From contig JBBELK010000517.1 of NCBI GenBank assembly GCA_037783545.1, positions 434,001-498,000 of the forward strand: a DNA stretch of 64,000 nucleotides, given 5' to 3'. The notes under the pieces were generated by a model. That model was not told where the DNA came from. It did no database searches and saw nothing but the letters and a program-made list of their open reading frames with translations. Positions 40,492 through 52,197 of the stretch are shown here, in pieces. The stretch is from Henricia sp. BOLD:AAB3569. Lineage: Eukaryota; Echinodermata; Asteroidea; Spinulosida; Echinasteridae. Positions within the stretch are counted from its first letter, which is position 1, and the number at the start of each line of letters is the position of its first letter. Position numbers and translations under genes: made by a program.

Positions 40492-42023
40492 AACGCGGAA
40501 CGCGGAACGTTCCGCGGAACGGAACGCGGAACGTTAATAACTGACCATGTGTGGTATTTTCGGAATCAGCGTCGAAGGGCGAGTTCAAAAATACCACTTT
40601 GGACACCGTCCGACCAAAACTGAATACTGGTCAGTTTTTTTCCAAAATGGCCGAAACTGACCATGTGTGGTATTTCCGGAATCAGCGTCGAAGGGCCAGT
40701 TCAAAAATACCACTTTGGACACCGTCCGACCAAAACTGAATAGTGGTCAGTTTTTTTCCAAAATGGCCGAAACTGACCATGTGTGGTATTTTCGGAATCA
40801 GCGAAACGCGGAACGCGGAACGGAACGCGGAACGGAACGCGGAACGTTCCGCGGAACGCGGAACGGAACGCGGAACGGAACGCGGAACGGAACGCGGAAC
40901 GTTAATAACTGACCATGTGTGGTATTTTCGGAATCAGCGTCGAAGGGCGAGTTCAAAAATACCACTTTGGACACCGTCCAACCAAAACTTAATACTGGTC
41001 AGTTTTTTTCCAAAATGGCCGAAACTGACCATGTGTGGTATTTCCGGAATCAGCGTCGAAGGGCCAGTTCAAAAATACCACTTTGGACACCGTCCGACCA
41101 AAACTGAATAGTGGTCAGTTTTTTTCCAAAATGGCCGAAACTGACCATGTGTGGTATTTTCGGAATCAGCGAAACGCGGAACGCGGAACGGAACGCGGAA
41201 CGGAACGCGGAACGTTCCGCGGAACGCGGAACGGAACGCGGAACGGAACGCGGAACGGAACGCGGAACGTTAATAACTGACCATGTGTGGTATTTTCGGA
41301 ATCAGCGTCGAAGGGCGAGTTCAAAAATACCACTTTGGACACCGTCCAACCAAAACTTAATACTGGTCAGTTTTTTTCCAAAATGGCCGAAACTGACCAT
41401 GTGTGGTATTTCCGGAATCAGCGTCGAAGGGCGAGTTCAAAAATACCACTTTGGACACCGTCCGACCAAAACTTAATACTGGTCAGTTTTTTTCCAAAAT
41501 GGCCGAAACTGACCATGTGTGGTATTTCCGGAATCAGCGTCGAAGGGCGAGTTCAAAAATACCACTTTGGACACCGTCCGACCAAAACTGAATAGTGGTC
41601 AGTTTTTTTCCAAAATGGCCGAAACTGACCATGTTTGGTATTTTCGGAATCAGCGAAACGCGGAACGCGGAACGGAACGCGGAACGGAACGCGGAACGTT
41701 CCGCGGAACGCGGAACGGAACGCGGAACGGAACGCGGAACGGAACGCGGAACGTTAATAACTGACCATGTGTGGTATTTTCGGAATCAGCGTCGAAGGGC
41801 GAGTTCAAAAATACCACTTTGGACACCGTCCGACCAAAACTGAATAGTGGTCATTTTTTTTCCAAAATGGCCGAAACTGACCATGTGTGGTATTTTCGGA
41901 ATCAGCGAAACGCGGAACGCGGAACGTTCCGCGGAACGGAACGCGGAACGGAACGCGGAACGGAACGCGGAACGATGGAACGCAAAACGGAACACGGAGC
42001 GGTGGAATGGAACGGCGGAACGC
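40492..42023 (+). repeat. Left satellite array (higher-order repeat, 116 bp and CGGAACG modules)
   Basis: Module A is 116 bp, starting ACTGACCATGTGTGGTAT and ending near TTTCCAAAATGGCCGAA. Module B is a run of CGGAACG/GGAACG words centred on the perfect palindrome CCGCGGAACGTTCCGCGG. They are ordered A-A-A(short)-B with a 368 bp period (A starts at 40551, 40667, 40919, 41035), and one unit gains an extra A (41287, 41403, 41519; 484 bp period). Module A itself folds: ACTGACCA pairs with TGGTCAGT and GTGGTATTTT with AAAATACCAC. The right part decays into GGAACGATGGAACG-type sequence by 42023. Confidence 0.95.
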
Positions 42024-43390
42024 TCACAATTAAGTAGGCCTACGTATATGTCTGGACGTGATATGAAGTCGGCGGTGGTGTTTTGGTCCGTCCATATATA
42101 ATGTCGCCTCTTTACGCATATGCGTATAGCCATTTTTATGTAGGCCTGGAGTATGTATTTTAGCGGTTTCGGCACATCATATAGGCTCCACCGACTTGAG
42201 AAACATGCTTGCGCGCCAATAGGCCGGCCTATTCATAACATTATTTCCATATAATCGTATAACGCGCGCCCGGAGAATAGACGCAAAAAATGCAACGCAA
42301 CTGCATGACGGAAACAATCGGCAAAGGTTTTACATTTAGCCTTTTGACAAGGCCTCGTGGATTTAGGCGATTTGGTGACTTGGGTCAGTCTACACACGCC
42401 GAGTGGCTCATTCACTCGGCCTATTTCGAACTGTGCAATATGTTTTATATAGTAGGCCTATGCTTTTAAAGCCAGCCGTACACCTTGCGTTCCGATTCCG
42501 TTGCGATTGCACATACGCCAAATTTCTATCATGCTCGAAATTCTGCGATTGCGTTGTGACGGACACGTACACAAAATCGTGACCACATCGCCATCGGAAC
42601 GCATCGCAAAACCCGTACACCTTGTGATGCGCGCGACTGCACAACTTGCACTATCGTGATGATCGATCCATCGCTGATCGACGTCTTGCCGACGAATTTG
42701 CACAGAACGAGCTGTGTTGTGTCTTAACCAGGCGTTTCAGGGATGCGGAATATTGGGATATTTTATTTACGGACATGCTGTTTCAAGCGATCGAGGTCAA
42801 AGTTCTGCCGCATAACTTCTGGAGCATTGTGTCGTCGTTGCAGGATAACTTTTGGAGCGTGCGAACTCGGCCAAGATCTGAGCTGTCGATGGTTGAATCG
42901 CAGCTACCGCAGAAATAATGGCCCAGTCAAGGTTCACACACGAATAGCAATTCTTGAGTAAATCTGGGAATGGTTATTGGCTGCCTCGGGATGATTCTGG
43001 TAGTTTGGTGAAAGATCGGGAAGCGCCCCGACAATTTTGGACATGTCCCAAATTGTCCGGGTGTTTCGGGAACAAATTTCAATTTTTGGTTCATTCTTGT
43101 TTAATTATTAACTAATTCTGGATATTCTTACAGAATTCTGATAAGTTTCGTAGAGTCATTCTTGAGTATTAACAGTCCAGAACCATGCTGAATCATTACG
43201 AATGTATTAAGAACTGTACGAATATTCCAAAATAACTTGCGAATATGATTCTGTAGTTTTTCGAACATCATTCGTGACAACATCGTCACATTTCGGTTTT
43301 ATTCTGTACTAAGTCGCAATCATTCGGCTTGATTCAGTCTGATTCTGCTTCCAATTCGTATTAAACTAGTTCGTGATTATTCTTATTTTG
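42024..43390. other. Interior of the giant transposon, left part, no recognisable gene
   Basis: CG-containing sequence with overlapping open frames on both strands (42408-42918) that resemble nothing known. 42475-42625 contains CGTACACCTTG direct words and may be another worn MITE. From 42960 to 43390 I see nothing definable. Confidence 0.45.
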
Positions 43391-43913
43391 TCCACTGTGC
43401 GATTTTTGCCACGAATTTCCAAAGATTAGCTACGATTTGGTACGATAACCAGAGACAATATTACCTAATCTTACCTAATCGTACCTAATCGTTTGAAATT
43501 CGTAGCAAATATCGCACAGTGGGAGGCCCGCTTTAAGCGGGCCTCCCACTGTGCGATTCTTGCCACGAATTAGGTACGATTCGGTACGATTGTGTATAGA
43601 CTTTATATACACAATCGTACCAAATCGTACCTAATTCGTGGCCAAAATCGCACAGTGGGAGGCTTCTTTTAAAGCAGGCCTCCCACTGTGCGATACGAAT
43701 TTAATACGAATTGGTACGATTAGGTACGATTGTGTGTAGAGTCTATAGGCAGTCTGCGATAATCTTACCAATTCGTGGCAAATATCGCACAGTGGGAGGC
43801 CTGCTTAAGCGGGCCTCCCACTGTGCGATTTTTGCCCCGAATTTTCTACGATTAGCTACGATTAAATTTTCGCGCTAGAAGGTGTTAACGAAGGCGTGTG
43901 AGTTATGCGCCTA

Positions 43914-44190
43914 TCAATTGTCCCCCCCCCCTCCCCCTCCCCCGCTACCCCACCTACGAGGTGGGGATTGTCACTTTTTGCGTGACAAAATACCCACCCC
44001 TGGGGCAACATTTAGGTGACAAAAATCCCCACCCTCGGGTGCAAAACATGCGCAAAAATGCACAGATACTGGGCCAAATGCCCCACCCTGGGGCATGAAA
44101 ATGTGACCAAACCCCCACCTAGGGGGTGGGGTAGCGCGGGGGGCGGGGGGGGGGGGGGGGAGAGGTGGGGGAAACAATTGATAGGTGCAT
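43914..44190. mobile_element. MITE TATGCGCCTATCAATTGTCC, nested in the cluster
   Basis: Ends TGCGCCTATCAATTG and CAATTGATAGGTGCA, with long C and G homopolymer runs beside them and ACCCCACC / GGTGGGGT inside. The G and C runs are prone to assembly error. Confidence 0.75.
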
Positions 44191-44480
44191 TATTGTTGAG
44201 ATCTTCATATATATGTCGTACTGATTCGCCATAGGTCGGGACAGGTCGCGTGTTTATTCAGATCGTGTTGATTATTGTTGACATCGTGTCGATTCTCGTG
44301 CGATTTTTGCCACGAATTTTGAACGGTTAAAGCTGGCCTCCCACTGTGCGATTTTTGCTACGAATTAGGTACGATTAACTACGATTTGGTACGATTGTGT
44401 ATACACTATACACACAATCGTAACAAATCGTACCTAATCGTACCTAATTGGCAAAAATCGCACAGTGGGAGGCCCGCTTA

Positions 44481-45440
44481 AGCCCCGGTCACAACGAACC
44501 CACAACGCATTTGTGCCACGACACGACAGAAGATTTGGGCAAATCGTGGGTCATCGGGGGTCGTCGCAAGATCGACAGTCCTAAGAAATTGTGAGCATCG
44601 TGGCATCGACTTGCCGTCGTGAGGCAAAATTGGACATGCACCTTTTTTGCTCGACGATATTTTGTGGTATCTATGTCTTGTGGCTATCGTGAGTCTGTCC
44701 TACGACAGTCTTGCGACAGTCTTGCGACTGTCGTGTGATAAATATCTTGTCGTGGGTACCAGAGGACTTTTTTTTAGTCAAACAATCTTACGACTGTCGC
44801 ACGACTGTCCTACGACTGTCTGACGACTGTCGCAGGACAGTCGTGAGACAGTTGCAAGATTGTCTTACGAATATTATATGTCGTATGAGGGCTCGCACAC
44901 GGTCTGTCGTGCGTTAGTCTTGCGTTAGTCTTGCAACATATTTTTGTTTTTTGAGGGGTATATAGCTCCGGCGAATGAACGCTTGTTGAGCGACGATTTT
45001 GTGTAGTATCTATGTCTTGTGGCTGTGGTGAGTCTGTCCTACGACAGTCTTGCGACAGTCTTGCGTTATATAGTCGGGAGACGGACGCGCGAGCGTCCCA
45101 CGAGTGACCCACGACTGTTGTGCGAGTCGCAAGACTGTCGCACGCGCATCCCACGAGTGAACCACGACCTGATCACGTGATAAACAGCCCCCGAAAATGC
45201 CCGACAACTCACGATGATCCCACGACTGTCCCACGACTGACTTGCGACACACCCACGACATAACCACGACATATCTTTTTTTTCTGTCGCGTCCCCATCG
45301 CCAAACCATCTTTAATGTGTCGTAGCCCTTGTGAGCACTTGAAATAGATTTCGGGCATGCATGTTGCAAGATCTGGCCACGAAAAATATTTTATGGGTGT
45401 ACCACGACAAAATTTCGTACGATCCGTTGTGGCCCGGGCT
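44481..45440. mobile_element. MITE AGCCCCGGTCACAACGAACC, nested in the cluster
   Basis: Left end AGCCCCGGTCACAACG and right end CGTTGTGGCCCGGGCT. The interior is a maze of CGACAGTCTTGCGACTGTCG words in both orientations, including GACGGACGCGCGAGCGTCCC. It interrupts one member of the CACTGTGCGA hairpin family. Confidence 0.75.
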
Positions 45441-45664
45441 TTAGGTACGATTTTGTACGATTGTGTACAGAGTCTATAAACAGCCTCTGGTAATCTCACC
45501 AAATCGTACCTAATCGTTGCAATTTCGTGGCAAAAATCGCAAAGTGGGAGGCCCGCTTTGAATACCGCCCCTGTTGTTTATGGCATATTCGGCAACTAAG
45601 GCCCTTTATGCCATCAACTATACGGTTTTCGCTTTAACTACACTATATTATAAACTTGAGATGA

Positions 45665-45845
45665 CGAAGAATGAGTTGCATTTTTATAAGTGGGAGGAAA
45701 ACCCCCCAGAGAAATGGCCCAGGGGAAAACCCACGCGGTAAAGTATATAGGGACTGCAAACCCAATCCACATAAGTACATACACGCCCCGGATTCGAACC
45801 GCCCCTGTCTGGCCAGTGTCCATATTGAACAACGGTCGCCTCAAC
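45665..45845 (-). mobile_element. tRNA-derived SINE-like piece joined to the LINE relic
   Basis: On the minus strand, GGTTCGAATCCGGGGCG is a good RNA polymerase III B box. It is preceded by a tRNA-like TGGCCAGACAGGGG stretch and followed by a unique tail ending CTCCCACTTATAAAAATGC. The 5' A-box part is degenerate. Confidence 0.4.
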
Positions 45846-46650
45846 TCAAATACAGTGACTGGACCCTCGAGCGAGTCCCATTCGTCTGAACTTAAACACC
45901 TATGAACGAAATTGCAGAAGAAATTAACAGCATTGTGACTAATTAAAGGGGCAGAATATAAATCCGAATAAAAATCCTTGCACTGTTTAGTCATTTCTTG
46001 TGAATTAGAAATTAAATTACCATCTTTATTTTTTAAATGTGGCATACGCTTCAGGTCATCGTTGTTGTTAATATTAAAACATTAATTTCACCGTAAATTT
46101 TCGGGCATTTAAGTATGGTGGAATTGTTGTGATAATGCTTTTTCTATATGACTCAAATAACTTAAATCGAACATCTTTAACCTTATCGCCAAAAGAAGAA
46201 TCACCGTTGTGACATTTAAGTTGGAAACTGCCGCTCGTTTTAGGCCCAATTTTCCTTTCCTACCACCAGTTTACTAAATTTTGAAATGGTGTGGTCGGAC
46301 CAAGGTAAAGCGACAATTTTACTGTGGGAACCCACAGACAACTTCTGCGACAGATAAATACGGTCGATTCTTGTCTCTTTGCTTTGTTCTTTGTTGTGCC
46401 ATGTGTATGACCTCTGGCCGGGGTTTTGTTCCCGCCAGCAGTCGACCAATTTAAAATTGTTAATTCACTTAATTCCCTATTACCGTATTCTCCCCATTTA
46501 GAATCAATAACCACTGCAGGTCTGGAAAACAATTAAAATCTCCCCCAAAACGACTGATAAGCAAAATGTATAATTCACACCCCTATTCTCTCCTATTTGT
46601 GTCATAAATGTGTGTTTTTCCTCGTACTCACGTAGCGATTCCAAACTGTC
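45845..46650 (-). pseudogene. Degraded LINE fragment (endonuclease and start of reverse-transcriptase region)
   Basis: Read on the minus strand with frame changes. GGDFNCFPDL (about 46520-46550) is the endonuclease motif GGDFN. WREQNPGQRSYTWHN, ETRIDRIYLSQ and SDH follow at 46260-46450, as in apurinic-type endonucleases of L1/Tx1-like LINEs. Then LKNKDGNLISNSQEM and KDFYSDLYS at 45950-46045 form the typical link toward the reverse transcriptase. The catalytic part is absent: the fragment ends near 45845 against an unrelated SINE-like piece. Stops and frameshifts show it is dead. Confidence 0.75.
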
Positions 46651-46979
46651 CGCCATGTTTTATTATTTGCAACTTTTACACGGTTATAGGTGACGTCATT
46701 ACACCAAGCCTTACACCAGAGACTTGCCCGGGGCAGTCTCGTGTATCACGTGGTGGCTGGAAGAACACTCCGGTGCAAGTTGATGTTACAAGGTGTAAAA
46801 ATTTCGAACGCCCCTTATATAAAGGGACTCTCTGACAAGGAACAAGGGAGTACACCCTTAGTCGGTATCCTAGGATGGCACTTCTTTCGCTCCTCAGAGA
46901 AAAATAAAACAACAATAATAATGGTGGTTTCGTTGCCTGGGAATAGACCTTTCTGGGTTTTTGCACAAATGTAGGCCTA

Positions 46980-47284
46980 CAGCGGACCTTTTGACATGTA
47001 TAGATTTGTATTCCTGATAGTATATGTAGTGCCGAAGTGTGACGTTTGCCATGGTAATTGGCTTCAAACATCATGGCTGCCAGATAAAACACCATTGTAA
47101 AAGCACAGGAAACGGTTCAGTGATTTTTAGTGTAGAGCCATATAAAGCAACCAACAATAAGCAACTAACAATAGGGTGACATATTCACTTGGGTAGTGTA
47201 TACTTTCGCTAGATGACGTTTCGCAATAACCGATATAATCGGGAACCAATCTACTAATGTCAACCAATGTCAAAGGTCCGCTGT
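46980..47284. mobile_element. MITE with ACAGCGGACCTTT ends, intact copy
   Basis: Left end ACAGCGGACCTTTTGACAT and right end ATGTCAAAGGTCCGCTGT are inverted repeats. The GGGAACCAATCTA word near the right end is shared with the copy at 55905-57083. There is no coding potential. Confidence 0.7.
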
Positions 47285-47568
47285 ATCATGCTAATTCCAC
47301 TTTGTGCGGAAACTCCAAAAGGTCCGATGCCAGCAGCACTGATACCCAATGTCTTGTCATATTACAAAGAGAGAACTAATCATTTTTATCAAGAATTTGC
47401 ATAATCAGACCACGTTCTTTTGTTCTTGAAATAACGTTCATTTTTTTATTGGCAAGACTCGTGATGTAAACAATCAAAACATGTGCGTATATACATTTAA
47501 GGATCATTGCATGTGCTTTGCAGCAGTTACATGAAAGAATGGAACATAAAAACCAAAAAAAATCTTAA

Positions 47569-48175
47569 ATACGTGCCTTTACGGTTCCCCCACAATTCAC
47601 TGCGCGCGGTACATGGGTAGTGCATGATGGGATACAAATCTAGTGCAATCGCAGAAGCGCGCACTGTGTCCGGTACACAAATGAATGTGATTCCGGAAGT
47701 GAGTGACGGTTCTCGGCTGCCTATAGAACTCATAAAACGCAGCCAATTTGTGTTTTTGACACAAATTGTATTAAATAAGTTAACTGGTAATCTAGAGCTT
47801 CAGATACAGATTCAATCTACTGTATATCTGTTTTGGGATTATATCGGTGTCTCGGGGTGGAATAATTGAGATGACTGTCACGAAGTTGACGACTACGGTA
47901 CCGCAACACAATGACCGTGCATGACGCATTGAGTGCGTGGGCGTCTTCTCGGTACACTCATTTCGTCGTGCACGGTCATTGTGTAGCGTTATCGCAGTCA
48001 TCAACTTGTGACAGTCATCTTAATTATTCCACCTCTAGATACCAATATAATTCCAAAACAGACATATAGTAGGTTTGGAGTGTACTTTTGGGAGTGTACT
48101 AGAATTGTATCCCATCATGCACTTCGTCATGTACCGCGCGCAGTGAATTGTGGGGGTACCGCAAAGGCACGTATT
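47569..48175. mobile_element. Foldback element inside the giant transposon
   Basis: Left ATACGTGCCTTTACGGT mirrors right ACCGCAAAGGCACGTAT. Inner arms CACAATGACCGTGCATGACG and GTGCACGGTCATTGTG are centred at about 47945. The arms include ATGGGTAGTGCATGATGGGA. No gene is recognised. Confidence 0.75.
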
Positions 48176-49611
48176 CCTTCAACCATCATATGGAGTGTTG
48201 ACATGAAGCAATCGTGGTGCCACGTAGTAGGAATGTTGGGTAACAACCATATATCTGTAGTTGTGATTATTTAGTATCAAAAATAGTTCAGTGGCAGTCC
48301 AAATGCAATGCATTATACACTATAAAAGTTCTTGTAATTTTACATATAAATCTGGACTGTTTTTAGATGTTAAAAATTTTAAAATACATTTAGCTGTAAT
48401 TAGTATGTATTAAGAACCAAATACACTGTAATAAAACACCGAATATGTATTTTAACACAAATAGGGCCTACGTTTAAATTACAAATTTGTAATTGTGCAT
48501 GCCGTTTGGAAAAATACAACACACTGCAAATAACTGCTGTATTTTTACATAGATATTGACTCTTATAAAAAGGTCATGATTTTTGGGCGTGAAAATGGGA
48601 TTTGTAGAAGCGAATCCTACTCGTGTGAAAGTGCACAATGACCATCCATCTACGTTGGTCATAGCCCCACTATGATTAACGTGTCTATGTCTCTGGACAA
48701 GGCATTTAAACCCAGCTGCATTGTCTACCCAAGCGATATTTGTGAAGCTGTTGCGGGGAATACCACAATCTAGCTGTAATGGGGATGTGCGCCTTGCCCG
48801 AGTAGGCAAAATAGTTTATTTTAAAGCAGCTACTTGAATGAAGATAAACCATAAATGAACTGAAAGTTTAAGTTTCAAAGTGTATGTTTCAAAAAGTCAA
48901 TATGCAGTTGCATTACATAATAACAACTTGCCAAAAGCTTTGAAGTCGAAGTTACACCACCTAAAACACCGATGTCACCAAAGGTCAAATATTGCTTGCC
49001 TAGCGAAAGTGACGTCACATCATACGCATCGTGGGCGCGCTTCATTCACTGCACATCTGACGTTCATTGCAAACTTTTTGGGGCAATATTGCATTAAATG
49101 ATTATACGGGAAGATTTAGAATTACATTTAGATTATACATGTACAATGTAAGTGCATGATTACAGCAACAAAGAAGATGAAAAGGGCGCCGGGGAAGTAG
49201 GTGAAATAAATCGGAGGTTGCACAACGGAGAAATGACGCAGCCGGAAAGATGAGATGTACAAAATTGTTTGACCAGTTCTGAATAATTTCCAGTTTAGTC
49301 TTGCGCATGGAAATACAAATGTAAAGCGAAAAAACGAAACACTCGAAATAATTTATGTTTGAAGAGGAATAGTATTAAACTTTGTATTCCTGTAATTCGT
49401 TCCGACTTTCGACGCTTCTGTAAACGATACGGGTGCCTTTTCAATTCAGTACATGTATTACCAGTCCAGAGAGACTGAGATTGCCGCGTCGGCGTGTATG
49501 CCGCGCCCATCGGTACGGTGGCGGTCATGCGGGACCAACCAGGCGAAAATGCGGGGGATGCGGTGCCAGCCACCGACCCAGCTAGGCTGTAAGGATTGCA
49601 TTGGTATTAAA

Positions 49612-50750
49612 TGGAACATCGGCTTACTGTTTACATAATGTGGCAATGTAGCATCCTTGACAATTATTTGTCGATGGTCGTTGTGAAAATAAAATTATCA
49701 AAATGTCACGTAATTAACTAACAAATTTTACAATTAACAAAAATGACAAAATAATGTTGGGCCATACGCTTTACCAGCCGTCGCTATGTATTATGTATCA
49801 TGTGTTTGTAAATAAAGGTGGCGTTCTATATTGGTCAACACGTGTTTAACCTCGTTTCCTTGTTTTCCCTGACTCATCACACCTTGCATTATCCCTCAGG
49901 TCAGCGCTGACTCGAAGAAGCAACTCGAACTCAACCTTTGGGTGTCTTTAGCGCCCGCAATAGGCCTATATACATTTTTTATGCCTATGCTGTTTTTCTT
50001 CGGATATTTTTTTATCGCCGCGAAGCGAAGACGCGAAAATCTGAGAGATTCTCTTGACCATATCAACACCCAGAAACCCTTTTTATTTTTTCTGTTGGCA
50101 GATTTTTTGTGTACAAATTGAACAATACGGTATGTACATAGTGTTCGTATGACACTATGGCTGCGTTCGGGTGTGCAGTTCTCGTTACTCGGGAGTAATG
50201 CGTGCGCATTGCACTCGGGTCACATCACGCGAACGGCAAGTCCGCAGTCCGCGTGCGCGAATGGCAATCAGTGAAGATGGACGTCTCTTGCCATCACTGC
50301 ACAAACAAATGCCGTTTCATTGCTCACAAGAAACTGAGGATATACAGGCCGTAAGTCGTGAGAACTTTTAATGCCGTCCAAAACAAACCTTAGTGAGTTG
50401 TTGTTTCAGTTATCTAGTTGACACGCCATCTTGGTACAAATCACATGATACTCGTCAGGAGTAAGAGCACTCTCCCCATTTGTTGGGGAGTACCGAGAGC
50501 ATACTCTCACTGACCCGAGTGTCGTTATTCTTGCCGTTCGCGCGCGCAGGAGTATACTCGTGTTAACACGAGTACACGCCCGAACGCAGCCTAGATGTTC
50601 GGATAAATAACGTGACCTTTTTTTTATTTTTTAAATTGCTCAAAAACGGCAACATTTTTTCCCCAGGTTTTCTTCAGTCTATTTCGGAAAAACTTTCAGA
50701 ATCATGTATGGGTCTATTTCTAGCCCAACAAAGCCGGTATGTACCTTTAA
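49612..50750 (+). repeat. Interspersed repeat, copy C
   Basis: Shares GTTTGTAAATAAAGGTGGCG, GACTCATCACACCTTGCAT and GCGCTGACTCGA with the window start (1-521), and TGTCACGTAATTAAC, ATACGCTTTACCAGCCG and CTGTTTACAT with 12655-13415. Together the three copies outline a repeat of 1 kb or more in the same orientation. There is no coding evidence. Confidence 0.7.
50159..50592. mobile_element. MITE GGCTGCGTTCGGGTGTGCAG
   Basis: Ends GGCTGCGTTCGGGTGT and ACACGCCCGAACGCAGCC. The right half holds ACTCGTGTTAACACGAGT, a perfect palindrome also present in the arms of the 37701-40442 foldback element. It is inserted inside an older repeat (49612-50750). Confidence 0.78.
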
Positions 50751-51499
50751 GGTTTTGCTATTGTTGCCTTCCCAAGTATTGAGGGTTTACCCAGGGTGTG
50801 GGCAATCAGTTAAAAAGTTAATAGAAGACTTCGAGGAAGGGGAAAACAGCGCGCGCACGCGAACCCCGCCAAGGTCAACACACTTTAGCAAAAGTTTGGT
50901 GACCTTAGCGGTGCCCGCGCGCACTGTATTCATATCACGTGAATATGGGGATGGTTTTTAATTGGCCAGCTACATTTATTTTAGCTCTAGCACTTGGCTC
51001 ATCACCCCCGCACACGTGAGATTTTGGCCACGCGAGGCCAAAATTATCAAACACGTTAGATATTTGTCTCAAGTGGCACGAGTGACCAAATGCTCACGTA
51101 AGTTGCCCGCACACGAGAGCTATCTCCTTACGCCATCGGCCACGAATGAATTTTGGCTCAGCACATAGCTCTCGTGTGCGGCGGGCTTTATGTGTACGCT
51201 TAATACCATGATACTAGCCTGCATAGCACCACACTGCGCAACGTACCACTGTAAAATATGCGATACACGTGTCACTCTCGTGTCAAATTCGGTACTGTAA
51301 CATTGCTTGTACCGTTCGAGAATTGTGAAGCAAAAATATTGTGATTTCGGGGTCATAAATCATTCACGGTGTGTGTTTTATTTTTGAATACAGAAATTCC
51401 CTAAGGTACATTGCCTCCAGTACATCGTGCTTTAGTAGTGTAGATGTACATGTACGTGTCGCTAACTTTATAGGCGAAAGTACTGTACATGCACTGAAA

Positions 51500-52197
51500 A
51501 TGGCTGTGTACATGAAGCGCAACAGGGCGCTCATGGTTGAAGAGGCTGTTTACATACTTCAACGGCCCGACATGTCAAAGGCAATTATCGCACCCCCTGT
51601 AAAACCAAAAAACGGGGAGATTTATCTGTTCGCTTGGGCCGCAGACCCTGATAAAAAAAGAAGACTGGCGTTGTGATCAGTTGCGATGGACACGGGGGTG
51701 TGAAGATGTTACCCAAAAGCAAACCTCAAGTACGCAAGTACTATCACCGAAGTGGGGAATTTACGAGGTCAGCGTACGTACCTCTTAATAATGTGGTGGC
51801 TCTCGTACTTGTCCACTACCTGGGGGATCCAACTGGGTCTGTGTTGAGTGCCAAGCAACCCCATGGCAACGCAAAAACACACACATCTCGTCCTTACATC
51901 CGTTCGTGTCCATCTGTACTTACAAACATCGCAAAAGAGGTTGGGACTAAGGACCCCCAAGCAGTATATAGGAAATTGACAAGCACAAATGTCAAACCTC
52001 AACATGTCCCTGTCCTCCATCCTAAAAGCACAGAGCAGGTTCGAAACAAATTAAAGTTCGAAAAACAGAAGGGGAGGCTTACCCATCATGATGACGAGAT
52101 TTACAACGTGTATGAGTTGAATGAGCAACTTGGGGAGTATGTCTGTCATTTGACAATAATCCCCTTCCTATTTCTTGGTCGAAATTGGTATTTTTGA
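51500..52197 (+). pseudogene. Frameshifted ORF with a CG-1-like DNA-binding segment, cut off by the right satellite array
   Basis: The reading frame starts at ATG 51500 (MAVYMKRNRALMVEEAVYIL), passes GEIYLFAWAADPDKK and changes frame twice, at an A7 run near 51653 and a G5 run near 51693. Between these runs frame three reads EDWRCDQLRWT. It resumes with VKMLPKSKPQVRKYYHRSGE and LVLVHYLGDP up to about 52150, and meets the array at 52187. The order 'K..G..YLF..K..R..DW..D..RW......LP....VRKYY......F.R..Y.......VLVHYL' resembles the CG-1 domain of CAMTA-type proteins. The downstream PHGNAKTHTSRPYIRSCPSV segment resembles uncharacterised proteins common in marine invertebrate genomes, which I associate with DNA transposons from memory only. 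It could be the DNA-binding part of this transposon's own lost transposase. Two homopolymer indels could also be sequencing errors. Confidence 0.55.

Larger units (their letters stand above)
43391..45556. mobile_element. Cluster of hairpin MITEs CCCACTGTGCGATTTTTGCC
   Basis: At least six members of a ~120-130 bp hairpin lie head to tail (43391-43521, 43545-43661, 43681-43798, 43817 onward, 44339-44473, and a last one ending at 45556). Each has CCCACTGTGCGAT at one end, ATCGCACAGTGGG at the other and repeated GTACGATT words inside. The joints form perfect palindromes such as GGCCCGCTTTAAGCGGGCC. Two members are split by other elements. Confidence 0.85.

Noticed and set aside
40551-42101. Many overlapping open frames of 60-130 codons with NAERNAERGTERGT-like peptides in the satellite arrays (both arrays, both strands)
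   Set aside because: They arise because the repeat words lack stops in several frames. The 116 bp unit is not a multiple of three, the same DNA is open on both strands, and no conserved domain or start context is present.
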